NCBI GenBank assembly: GCA_015075545.1
Contig: JABTUC010000001.1
Location: 248,001 to 312,000, forward strand
Length of the DNA: 64,000 bases
Origin: Ideonella sp.
GTDB taxonomy: Bacteria > Pseudomonadota > Gammaproteobacteria > Burkholderiales > Burkholderiaceae_C
Reading direction: 5' to 3'
The translations under genes and the position numbers were made by a program. How positions within the stretch are numbered: the stretch's first letter is position 1; each line of letters opens with the position of its first letter. This document shows positions 52,949 to 60,685 of the stretch, piece after piece. The notes beneath the pieces are model-generated. The model was not told the DNA's origin. It worked only from the letters and a program-made list of their open reading frames with translations, and did no database searches.

Positions 52949-53578
52949 TCACTGCCACACTTTGACGTCGAACTCGGGCTGCAGCTTGCCGGTGGAATCC
53001 TTGATCCGCAGCTCGATGTACTTGGGGTCGGTGCCCTTGTCGAACTTGATCGTGGTGCCGCGCTTGTAGTCGCGCGCGTGCGGGCCGCCACCGGTGAAGA
53101 ACGCCACGATCTCGTGCGGGCCGGCCTTCAGGTTGCCGAGGTAGGCGCGCTGCACGCCGCCGCGGTGCAGCGCCTGCACTTCGAGCGGCGTGTACAGGTA
53201 GTTGGTGACGACCTTGTCATCGAGCTTGATCTGCACCGAATCGAGATCGAACATCTTGCCGACGTCCATCGAGACGAACACCGCCACCTGCGTGTTGGCC
53301 GGGAACAGCAGTTCCTCCTCGAGCACCAGCAGGTCGCGATTGAGGCGGATCACGTCGCCCTTGAGATCCTGGATTCGGTTGTCGAGGCTGGCTGGGGCGG
53401 CGGCGGCAGGCGCCGCCTCCTTGGGTTCGGCCGCCGCGGCAGCGGGAGCAGCGCTGGGCGTCGGCGCCACTGGCGAAGGCACTGCGGGCTGCGGCGGCGG
53501 CTCGGCGCTCCAGGCAGCGGCGTGCAGCAGCAGCGCAAGCGCGGCCGAGGCGATCAGCGAAGGGATGCGTGCGGACAT
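52949..53578 (-). CDS. Periplasmic coiled-coil protein of unknown function
   Basis: A 209-residue exported protein. Signal peptide about 1-25 (SLIASAALALLLHAAAWSA), a Pro/Ala-rich linker (26-64), a short coiled coil (LDNRIQDLKGDVIRLNRDLL) and a beta-rich domain (about 90-209) with VQIKLDDKVVTNYLYTPLEV and YLGNLKAGPHEIVAFFTGGG. The last domain looks like an immunoglobulin-like or carbohydrate-binding sandwich, but I cannot name it. It is followed by repeat copy C and then the TPR genes in the same direction; upstream is DUF3570, 24 bp away. Confidence 0.75.
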   Translation of the reverse strand: MSARIPSLIASAALALLLHAAAWSAEPPPQPAVPSPVAPTPSAAPAAAAAEPKEAAPAAAAPASLDNRIQDLKGDVIRLNRDLLVLEEELLFPANTQVAVFVSMDVGKMFDLDSVQIKLDDKVVTNYLYTPLEVQALHRGGVQRAYLGNLKAGPHEIVAFFTGGGPHARDYKRGTTIKFDKGTDPKYIELRIKDSTGKLQPEFDVKVWQ

Positions 53579-53602
53579 GGCGCTCTCTCGGGTGAATCAG
53601 GG

Positions 53603-54763
53603 TCAGAACGTGGCGCTCACCATCAACTGCAGCACGTGCGCGCCATACGAGTAGAGCCGGCCGCTGCGCAGGTCGGTGAAGTCGCTGAACTTGTAGCGCT
53701 GGTACTCGTAGTTCAGGTGAGCCTTGATCTCGTACTGGCCTGGCACCTGCTTGTACTGGTAGGTCACGCGCACGCCCGGGGTGATGTCGTCGTAGCTGCT
53801 GAGCTGTCGGTTGCGCGAGACGTAGGTCGTCTCGGCCTGCGCGTTGTCGAAGTAGAACAGCGCCTTGCTCTGCTTGTAGTAGCGCAGATAGGCATCGATC
53901 AGGAACGACTCGCCGACGTGGCGGCTGCCGCCGACCTCGAGCGTGTGCGCCTTGATGTCCCAGGTATCCCAGAAGTAGCGATAGTCGGCTCGGATCGAGG
54001 TGCGCGGCATGACCTCGCCGACGACGCCGAGCTTGACCGAGCGGCTCGAGCGGGTGCGCGGGTTGCGCTCGGGCACCAGTGCGCCGAACACCTGCGCCGC
54101 ACGGTACGGACTACCGAGATAGCCCTCGTCGGACACCGCCTCCAGGTTGAGCGTGGCCAGCCAGCTCGGGGTCAGGATCTGCGTCACCCCGAGCCGGTAG
54201 CGCCAGTGCTTGGCGTAGTCGAAGAACCCCTCGCCCTTCCTGCCGACGTCGTCCTTGCCGCGCGTGAAGCCGAGCTTGATCGTCGTCATGCTGCCGAACA
54301 CTTCCTGCGAGGCGTCGATGCTCAGGCCCTGCGCCTTGTAGTCGGGCTCGTCGCTGCTGGAGAAGTTGACGCTGAGCATCGCGTCGCGGTAGACGTAGTC
54401 GGCGCCGACGCCGTACTCGTTGCGCGTCTCCTTGAACGGGCTGGCGGTGGTGACGACGTCGATCGACGCGTTGCTGACCATGTCGACGTAGTAGCTGCCG
54501 GTCAGCGACACCTTGTCGAACAGGCTCTTGCGCACGAGCAGCGCCGGCCCCTGCGCGGTGACTCCGCCGCCGTCGTACACGTGGTAGAGCGCCTCGCCGG
54601 TGTCTTCGGGCAGCGTCATCGCGGTGGCAGGCGCCGACGGCAGCGCCCCGCCGAGCGCGCCGGCCAGCGGCGCGGCCCAACGCGTCCAGCGCGCGCGGAC
54701 AGCGCCGGCCGCCACGCGCGCCAGACGCTGCAGTGCCGCGCGCCAGGCGTCAGTTGCAGCCAC
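53603..54763 (-). CDS. DUF3570 outer-membrane protein
   Basis: A 386-residue beta-barrel-type protein of the DUF3570 family. The conserved start of the mature region is TLPEDTGEALYHVYDGGGVT; then come alternating strands such as SLTGSYYVDMVSNASIDVVT, EYGVGADYVYRDAMLSVNFS and TSIRADYRYFWDTWDIKAHT, and the C-terminus ends in the outer-membrane signal LMVSATF. GTG 54763 has GGAGG five bases upstream; this site lies inside the codons for the GGG of the DUF4266 tail, and the gene overlaps it by 14 bp. An ATG at 54790 is an alternative. The family is repeatedly seen with DUF4266, TlpA and ApbE genes; function unknown. Confidence 0.85.
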   Translation of the reverse strand: MAATDAWRAALQRLARVAAGAVRARWTRWAAPLAGALGGALPSAPATAMTLPEDTGEALYHVYDGGGVTAQGPALLVRKSLFDKVSLTGSYYVDMVSNASIDVVTTASPFKETRNEYGVGADYVYRDAMLSVNFSSSDEPDYKAQGLSIDASQEVFGSMTTIKLGFTRGKDDVGRKGEGFFDYAKHWRYRLGVTQILTPSWLATLNLEAVSDEGYLGSPYRAAQVFGALVPERNPRTRSSRSVKLGVVGEVMPRTSIRADYRYFWDTWDIKAHTLEVGGSRHVGESFLIDAYLRYYKQSKALFYFDNAQAETTYVSRNRQLSSYDDITPGVRVTYQYKQVPGQYEIKAHLNYEYQRYKFSDFTDLRSGRLYSYGAHVLQLMVSATF

Positions 54764-54977
54764 AGCCGCCTCCCTGCACGCCGTTGGCACCGCGTGCGCC
54801 TTCGCGCACCTCGCGCACGTGCTCGTTGTGCTTGGCCGCCATCGCCTGGCGCTGCGCCTGCATGATCGGGTCGGCCAGGCGCTCGCGCTCGTAGGGCTTG
54901 ACCCACGGCTCGGGGAACGCGCAGCCGGCGAGCGCGCACACCGCGCCGGCGCACACCAGCAGTCGAGGCAGTTTCAT
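54750..54977 (-). CDS. DUF4266 small lipoprotein
   Basis: A 75-residue lipoprotein: lipobox ALAGC (Cys19), FPEPWVKPYERERLADPIM motif, a helical QAQRQAMAAKHNEHVREVRE stretch and the invariant tail GGGCGCN. These features define the DUF4266 family, which is nearly always next to DUF3570. The tail with two cysteines in a Gly context could be a metal- or haem-interaction or modification site. Its start overlaps the TlpA stop (ATGA). Confidence 0.88.
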   Translation of the reverse strand: MKLPRLLVCAGAVCALAGCAFPEPWVKPYERERLADPIMQAQRQAMAAKHNEHVREVREGARGANGVQGGGCGCN

Positions 54978-55498
54978 TCTTTGAGCAACTCCCGGATCTG
55001 TCGGTCGTAGGTGTTCTCGTAGCCGCTCTGGTAGCCGCGGTGCAGGTAGCGCACGCGGCCGTCGCGGTCGATCAGCACGGTCGACGGCATCGCGCTCAGG
55101 TCGTACTGGCGGCTGACGCGCTTGTCGGCGTCGGGCAGCACCGGGAAGGTGACGCCGAGCTTGCTGGCCACACCGGCGGCCTGCGCCGTGTCGTCGTCGA
55201 CATTGACGCCCAGCAGCACGAAGCCAGAGGCCTTGTACTTCTCGTACAGCTTGTTCAGATGCGGCATCTCCTGGCGGCACGGCCCGCACCAGGTGGCCCA
55301 GAAGTTGACCAGCACGACGCTCCCGCGCTGCTCGCCCAGGCGCAGCTTCTGGCCGTCGAGCGTGCGCAGCGTGAAGTCCGGCGCCGGTGCCGAGGGCGCC
55401 AGCGGCGCCGCGACGGCCAGCGTCACGCCGCCGGCCAATGCCAGCGCCAGCGCCGTGCGCCACGGTCGAGGAAGTGCTTTCGAAGTGCTGTGCATCAT
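54974..55498 (-). CDS. TlpA-like periplasmic thioredoxin
   Basis: A 174-residue exported thioredoxin. A signal peptide (about 13-31) leads into the AhpC/TSA-redoxin domain with PAPDFTLRTLDGQKLRL, the active-site VNFWATWCGPCRQEMPHL (CGPC), LLGVNVDDD and the cis-proline in SAMPSTVLID. The family reduces cysteines in the periplasm, often to allow haem attachment at CXnCH motifs. That matches the two CXnCH lipoprotein genes upstream and the Cys-rich DUF4266 tail downstream. Confidence 0.9.
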   Translation of the reverse strand: MMHSTSKALPRPWRTALALALAGGVTLAVAAPLAPSAPAPDFTLRTLDGQKLRLGEQRGSVVLVNFWATWCGPCRQEMPHLNKLYEKYKASGFVLLGVNVDDDTAQAAGVASKLGVTFPVLPDADKRVSRQYDLSAMPSTVLIDRDGRVRYLHRGYQSGYENTYDRQIRELLKE

Positions 55499-55515
55499 GG
55501 GTTGGTCAGCGATAG

Positions 55516-56169
55516 TCAGAAATAGAAGCTCACCCCGCCGGTCCACTCGAGGTTCTTGGTGCTCTCGTTCTTGCCGAGGATGTCGAGGTCGAACAGATGC
55601 TGGCGCATGTCCATCTGCACCGAGAAGCGGTCGTGGAACAGCACGCGGATGCCGGCGCCGTAGTTGATCGTCTGGCGGTTGCGATGGTTGACCTTGTCGC
55701 TGGCGATGAAGTTGGTGTTGCCGATGCCCGCGATCACGTACAGCGACGACGCGAACGCGGTGTTGCGGCCCCAGAACACCTCGCCGGGCAGGATGTTGTA
55801 GCCCGCCGAGAGGTTGTAGTACTTCAGCGTCTCCTGCGGCTGCGCGAAGATGCCGCCGGGCAGGATCTGGCGGAAGTTCTCGTCGCTGACCTTGGTCTGT
55901 GCGTACACCGCCTGCACGAAGATGTCTTCGCTGACGTGGTAGCCCAGGCGCACGCCGGTGACCAGGCTGGAGCCGAAGTTCTGCATCGAGTAGGTGCCGA
56001 CGTAGGCGCCGATCTCGAAATCCTTCGACGGGTACTTCGGCAGCTTGACCTCGCGCCGGTCGACCTGCGGCTGGATCACCTGCTCGTTGGCCGGCTGTGC
56101 CGGGGTGGTCTGGGCAGCGCACCAGGTACAGACGGTGGCGAGGGCAAGGGCGATGACGTGGGTGCGCAT
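55516..56169 (-). CDS. Outer-membrane beta-barrel protein 1
   Basis: A 217-residue outer-membrane protein with a signal peptide (ends CAAQ, about residue 20), a short basic linker (VIQPQVDRREVKLPKYPSKD) and about eight beta strands, from FEIGAYVGTYSMQNFGSSLV to the C-terminal WTGGVSFYF ending in Phe. The VRLGYHVSEDIFVQAVYAQT and SVQMDMRQHLFDLDI segments fit the outer-membrane beta-barrel domain seen in myxobacteria and relatives of that type. It is 10 bp from the SH3/barrel gene upstream and forms a pair with it. Confidence 0.85.
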   Translation of the reverse strand: MRTHVIALALATVCTWCAAQTTPAQPANEQVIQPQVDRREVKLPKYPSKDFEIGAYVGTYSMQNFGSSLVTGVRLGYHVSEDIFVQAVYAQTKVSDENFRQILPGGIFAQPQETLKYYNLSAGYNILPGEVFWGRNTAFASSLYVIAGIGNTNFIASDKVNHRNRQTINYGAGIRVLFHDRFSVQMDMRQHLFDLDILGKNESTKNLEWTGGVSFYF

Positions 56170-56179
56170 GGCGGTCAGC

Positions 56180-56968
56180 TCAGAAGAAGAAGGCCAGGCC
56201 GAGCGTCCAGGCTCGGTACTCGCCAGTGCGCGTGTCGCCGACGAAGGCGGTGTACAAGGAGTAGTCGGCACGCGCGATGAAACGGTCGGTCAGGTGGTAG
56301 CGCACCCCGACCGAGGCGTTGGACAGGTTGGCGTTGGTCGGCAGCGCCCCCACCAGCGTGGGGTTGGGCAGGTTCTTGAACTTGCCCACGCCGATCGCGA
56401 AGAACGGCGACAGCCGCACATCGGACAACGGCTCGGCCAGCAGGTTGACGTGCCAGATGTCGGTACCCGAGAAGGTGCCCTGCACCTGGCCGATCGTGCC
56501 CTCGACATGCAGCGTCTCCGACAGCCGATAGCTGGTCCACAACTTGAGCATCGGCTCCTTCTTGAACTTGCCCCACGCCGCGCCCATCTGCAACCGCCGC
56601 GCCAGGTAGTCGTCGAGCGCGATGTCGCGGAAGGTCTTCTGCACCCCGGCCGCAGTGAAGGTGTTGGCCAGTTGCGAGCGGTGCACCCAGCCCTCCTTGC
56701 CGCCGTCGGTGCGCACCTTGAACCAGTCGGTCGAGCGCAGTTCCACCTGCACCCACTCGTCGCGCGCCACTACGAAGAAGACCGGAAAGCCCCTTCCGGG
56801 GCCTGTGTGCAGTTCGAGGTACGGGTCGGCCACGCGCAGCCGCTCGGGCTCGTCGGCCGCCTGCGCGGGCGGCGAACCCAGCAGCCCGAACATCAGGATC
56901 GCGAGGCATGCGGTGATGAAGGTCACAAGCGCCCGGTCCAGGGCCCGGTTCGCCGGCAGCCGGTTCAT
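56180..56968 (-). CDS. SH3-domain outer-membrane beta-barrel protein 2
   Basis: A 262-residue exported protein. Signal peptide ends at AQA (about residue 37); residues about 45-105 form a bacterial SH3 domain (VADPYLELHTGPGRGFPVFF, WVQVELRSTDWFKVRTDGGK, GWVHRSQL), and residues about 110-262 form an outer-membrane barrel like the one in the next gene, with VGVRYHLTDRFIARADYSLY and terminal WTLGLAFFF. SH3 domains bind peptidoglycan or peptides, so this barrel could be anchored to the wall. Its ATG overlaps the stop of the CX4CH lipoprotein gene. Confidence 0.85.
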   Translation of the reverse strand: MNRLPANRALDRALVTFITACLAILMFGLLGSPPAQAADEPERLRVADPYLELHTGPGRGFPVFFVVARDEWVQVELRSTDWFKVRTDGGKEGWVHRSQLANTFTAAGVQKTFRDIALDDYLARRLQMGAAWGKFKKEPMLKLWTSYRLSETLHVEGTIGQVQGTFSGTDIWHVNLLAEPLSDVRLSPFFAIGVGKFKNLPNPTLVGALPTNANLSNASVGVRYHLTDRFIARADYSLYTAFVGDTRTGEYRAWTLGLAFFF

Positions 56969-57606
56969 TGCGTCCTGCAGTTGCTCGAACTCGGCGGCGT
57001 CGCCGTGAACATGCCGTAGGTGGCGGTGCTGAACTCGTCGCTGCCGCTCGGTGCGGGGTTGTTGATCCAGTACTGGATCGGCAGCGAGTTCGGATCCTGC
57101 GCACTGGCGAAGATCTGCCCGCCGCCGTGCAGCACGCCGTTGACCATCGGCTTGACCAGGATGCGCGACGTCAACGGGGCGCCGAACACCACCTCACCCT
57201 GAGCGGAGTAGAAGTTCTTGTACATGTCGCTGGCCCGGATGATGTCCGCTGTGTTGGCCGCATTGGCGAGGTCGATCGGCTGCGCGTTGCCTATGACACG
57301 AAATGCGCCGCCGGTGCCGTTGGTGTTGTCGTGGCAACCCGACGCGGCGCAGGTGTTGGTCGCCGTGCTGCCGTCTTCGAAACGGATCGGCAGCGGCCTG
57401 ATCAGCACCGGAAACACGCAGTACTGGAAGTAGGCGAAGGCGAGCTTCTGGCTGCCGGTGAGGCCGGGGTTCTGGATCGAGGCCGGGTTGTCCAGCGGGT
57501 TACTGCCGCCGCCGCACGAGGCCAGGGCCCAAACGGCAGCGGCCGCTGCGACGGTGCGGCGCACCGTCGCAGCGGACCGCCGGGTCCGCTGCGTGTTCTT
57601 CGTCAT
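56965..57606 (-). CDS. Cytochrome-like lipoprotein with a CX4CH motif
   Basis: A 213-residue lipoprotein: lipobox ALASC (Cys31), then a single CAASGCH motif (86-92). CX4CH is a known variant haem-attachment motif (for example in cytochrome c3). A later VNGVLHGGGQIF supplies histidine as a possible distal ligand, and the order C..CH, SRILVKP, HGGG, IQYWI matches the C-terminal module of the large haem protein upstream, so the two are probably paralogous modules. Its ATG overlaps the stop of that gene. Confidence 0.7.
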   Translation of the reverse strand: MTKNTQRTRRSAATVRRTVAAAAAVWALASCGGGSNPLDNPASIQNPGLTGSQKLAFAYFQYCVFPVLIRPLPIRFEDGSTATNTCAASGCHDNTNGTGGAFRVIGNAQPIDLANAANTADIIRASDMYKNFYSAQGEVVFGAPLTSRILVKPMVNGVLHGGGQIFASAQDPNSLPIQYWINNPAPSGSDEFSTATYGMFTATPPSSSNCRTQ

Positions 57607-60600
57607 CGTCTGTTGGCCCTCGCGTTGGCGGTCTGCACACTGCAGCCGGCGGCGATCCACGCACTGATGGTGTTGTAGTTGGCGCTGCCTGCCGGCAGCG
57701 GTGCCGGTGCCGACGACGCACCCGACGGGTGCGGCGCGGTCGACGGCCGCGACAGCAGGTAGTTCGACGCCGGGTTGCAGGTGTCGGAGATCATCGTCAG
57801 CGTGACGTTGAGGTCGCCCTCGGGGCTGCCGGTCAGCACGTAGCGGTTGCCCTGGAACGACGTGCCCGGGGTCACCGTCGAGCCCGTGATGCCGCCGGCC
57901 TGGTGGCAGCTCGCCGCGCAGGTGCTCATCAGGATCGGGTGCACCGATTGGTTGAACACGTCTTCGCTCAGCGGGCTGGCAGCCATCGCACCGCTGTCGA
58001 ACGGATCGTTGAAGTACTGGCCGCCGAGGTCCATCCATTCGGTGACCAGGCGCAGCTCGGCCTTGTTCAGCATCCCCGCGTGGTTGATGCTGGGGTTCGG
58101 GTGCGCGGCCAGCGCCTCCGCACCAGCCTTCAACACTTCGCCCCACAGGATCTCGCCGAGCCGGCTGGCGCGCGTCATGCCCAGCGCGTTGTCAGGGTCG
58201 GTGATCACCAGCGGCACGCCGCGCACCACCTCAGGCTCGCCTTCGCGCACACGGATCTGCGGCAGCCCGGTGGCGGAATCGATCACCGGGTCGCCGACCA
58301 GCAGTTCCTCGTACGAGGTCATGCGGCCGGTGCCCGAGGTGGTCGAGCGCAGGTCGAGCTTGGCCGGGTCGTTGTGGCAGTTGGTGCAGGTGTTGGCGCC
58401 GCGGTTGCGCGTCCAGATCGGCGCGATGTGCTGCTCGTAGTTGATCAGGCCTCTCACCGGCGGTGTCATCGAAGGATCGAGGTCGTCGGCCGGGTTGGCG
58501 TTGCCGGTGTAGCGGATCTCGATCGACGGGCGCGCCACGCCGCCATTGGCCGTGTCGGCCCAGATGTCGCTGGACACCATGTTGGGCTGCACTTGCAGCG
58601 CGGCCGGGAACAGGCGCGTGCGCGCCGAGGCCATGGTCTCGCCCTGCAGCGTGGTCATGCTCGCCAGCCATGCTGTGGGGCGGTTGGTCGGATCGACGAG
58701 CGAGCCCGAGTTCAGCGACGCGCCACGGCGCGGGCTGTGGCAGCCGTCGCAGGTGCGGCGTTCGCCCGGGCGCACCTGGATCCAGTTGAAGTGGGTCTGG
58801 ATCGCGCGGCCCTTGGAGTCGACGATCGCCAGGCCGAGCGGCGTGTCGGCCGGCACGTGCAGCTTGAACGAACCGTCGGGCTCGACCGGCGCATAGCCGA
58901 GGATCTGCTGCTGCTCGAACTCGGTCTCGCCGATCGCCTCGCGGCCGCCCATCATGTTCGACGGCGGCGCTACCGCGCGGAACGCGCGCACGAAGCGCGC
59001 CGGCGCGCACTGGTAGGCCGGGTCGGCCGGGTTGCGGATGCGGCGCAGGTCGGCCACCGACGCGCGCGTTTCGGTGGCTTCGCTCGACGGCGTGGTCTGC
59101 ACGATGGCGGTGTTGCCGCACGCCGCGGGCTTCTCGGCCGCGGTGTCGGCCAGCATCGGGTTGCCCATGCGGTTCAGGCCGTCGGTGTCGTAGACGCTAC
59201 GCACCTCGATCAGGCCCACGTTGGCCGCGGCCAGTTGCTCGTCCACCGCGGTCGCCTGCGCCACCTGCGGCACGGGCCGCGCCTGCAGCGCGATCGGGTC
59301 GACGTACATGGAGCCAGACGGCGGCGAGGCGACCAACTGCTGGGTGCCGCGCTGCGGGTCGAACATGTAGACGGCATACGACGCCGGCACGTTGTCGTTC
59401 ACCGAGACGCCGTTGGGCAGCACGGCGGGTGCGCCGCGCATGCGGTCATCCTCTCCCAGCGCGTCGATCTCCGCCTGCGTCAGCGTGGCGCACGACACCA
59501 CCACCGTCGGCTTGCCCGGCTCGGTGCGCTCGACCTCGCACGGGCGGTACGACGCCAGCACGCGGTTGGTGCCGTCCCACAGCGGGTACGGCGTCGTCAC
59601 GCGGCCGTAGCGCGAGAAGCCACGCTCGTCGTTGAGCGCCTGCAGCGTCACCTGGCGCTGGCCGGCGTTGGCCGGCAGGCCGGTGTGCGCGGGCGTGCCG
59701 TACTCGGAATAGTTGGCGGCGTCGATCATCATCAGCGCGCCGCCTTCCTGAGTGCGCGACAGCGGCATCAGCGACGACGTGAGCTGGCCGTTGTATGGGC
59801 CGGCGACGTCCATCTCGCGCGGGTGCAGGAAGCTGTTGCCCGGGCTCAACGCGCCGTAGAAAACGAACATGTCGGTGCCGTCGGGCTTGACCTGGAACAC
59901 CGCGAAGCGGTTCTTCTGGCCCACGTGCTCCCAGCGCGAGAACATGATGTTGCCGTTGTCGCGCACCACCGGGTTGCGGTCGTGGCTCTGGTTGACCGAG
60001 ATCTGGCGGATGTCGGTGCCGTCGTCCTTCATCGTGTGCAGGTTCAGCACGCGCTCGCGCTCGTACTCGTCGGTTGCGAAGTACGGCTGTGCACGGCCGA
60101 TCGCCTGGGCCTGCAGCGCCGCGCTCGTGGTCTGGCGGTTCGACGCGAACACGAAGCCGCCGCCCGGCAGGTAGTACGGGTCGACGTCGTCGGCGGTGGT
60201 CGAGCTGGTGACGCGGCGCAGCGTGCCGCCTGCGAAGCCGCCGGCCGGCAGCGCGTACTCCCAGATGTTCCAGCGCCCGGTGCACTGCGCGTTGTTGGCC
60301 GGCGGGCAGTTCATCGCGAAGACGATCTTCTTGCCGTCGTACGACACCTCGGGGTCCGACACGTCGCCGGTGCCACGGGTGTAGCCCGCGGTGATGTTGT
60401 GCTCCGGCGCCGCCGGCGAGGACTTCTCGCGCACGATGAGGTCGCCGCCAGGCGCGAACGGCGTGCCGTCGGTCGGGTTCTGGCTCAGCGTGTTGGCGCG
60501 CTTGGCATACACGATCGCCACGTCGCCGTTGACGGCCAGCGTGTCGTTGCTGTCGCCCGAGCCCGAGCACCCTGCCAGCCACAGCGACGCTGCCAGGGTG

Positions 60601-60641
60601 CACAGCACCGGTTGGATCGTTTTCTCGATTTGCACTCGCAT
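57603..60641 (-). CDS. Hydrazine-synthase-alpha-like multihaem lipoprotein
   Basis: A 1012-residue lipoprotein (lipobox WLAGC, Cys25). Residues about 35-450 form a beta-propeller of TolB-like blades, for example DPEVSYDGKKIVFAMN and DVDPYYLPGGGFVFASN, with the HzsA middle-domain motif GNIMFSRWEHVGQKNRFAVF. The C-terminal half carries two CXXCH haem motifs (CDGCH 631-635; CTNCH 752-756) and one CAASCH (908-913, one residue longer than canonical). Many non-anammox proteobacteria have such HzsA-like proteins with unknown activity; the beta and gamma hydrazine synthase subunits are absent here. ATG 60641 follows apbE by 44 bp. Confidence 0.82.
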   Translation of the reverse strand: MRVQIEKTIQPVLCTLAASLWLAGCSGSGDSNDTLAVNGDVAIVYAKRANTLSQNPTDGTPFAPGGDLIVREKSSPAAPEHNITAGYTRGTGDVSDPEVSYDGKKIVFAMNCPPANNAQCTGRWNIWEYALPAGGFAGGTLRRVTSSTTADDVDPYYLPGGGFVFASNRQTTSAALQAQAIGRAQPYFATDEYERERVLNLHTMKDDGTDIRQISVNQSHDRNPVVRDNGNIMFSRWEHVGQKNRFAVFQVKPDGTDMFVFYGALSPGNSFLHPREMDVAGPYNGQLTSSLMPLSRTQEGGALMMIDAANYSEYGTPAHTGLPANAGQRQVTLQALNDERGFSRYGRVTTPYPLWDGTNRVLASYRPCEVERTEPGKPTVVVSCATLTQAEIDALGEDDRMRGAPAVLPNGVSVNDNVPASYAVYMFDPQRGTQQLVASPPSGSMYVDPIALQARPVPQVAQATAVDEQLAAANVGLIEVRSVYDTDGLNRMGNPMLADTAAEKPAACGNTAIVQTTPSSEATETRASVADLRRIRNPADPAYQCAPARFVRAFRAVAPPSNMMGGREAIGETEFEQQQILGYAPVEPDGSFKLHVPADTPLGLAIVDSKGRAIQTHFNWIQVRPGERRTCDGCHSPRRGASLNSGSLVDPTNRPTAWLASMTTLQGETMASARTRLFPAALQVQPNMVSSDIWADTANGGVARPSIEIRYTGNANPADDLDPSMTPPVRGLINYEQHIAPIWTRNRGANTCTNCHNDPAKLDLRSTTSGTGRMTSYEELLVGDPVIDSATGLPQIRVREGEPEVVRGVPLVITDPDNALGMTRASRLGEILWGEVLKAGAEALAAHPNPSINHAGMLNKAELRLVTEWMDLGGQYFNDPFDSGAMAASPLSEDVFNQSVHPILMSTCAASCHQAGGITGSTVTPGTSFQGNRYVLTGSPEGDLNVTLTMISDTCNPASNYLLSRPSTAPHPSGASSAPAPLPAGSANYNTISAWIAAGCSVQTANARANRR

Positions 60642-60685
60642 GACCGTCTCCCTGACGCTTGTTGAATGACTTGTCGAATGCGGAT

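Noticed and set aside
57660-57750. SGAS near the C-terminus of the HzsA-like protein as an ApbE flavinylation site
   Set aside because: The surrounding residues (PHPSGASSAP) do not fit the Asp-x-x-Ser/Thr-Gly-Ala-Thr context of known targets.
57603-60641. Anammox hydrazine synthesis
   Set aside because: Only an HzsA-like protein is present; HzsB/HzsC and hydrazine dehydrogenase are absent and the host looks like a betaproteobacterium.
57729-60665. 978-codon open frame on the plus strand opposite the HzsA-like gene
   Set aside because: It is an antisense shadow made possible by the high GC content: its product is His/Arg/Val-rich low-complexity sequence with no domain, while the minus strand has a lipobox, propeller and haem motifs.
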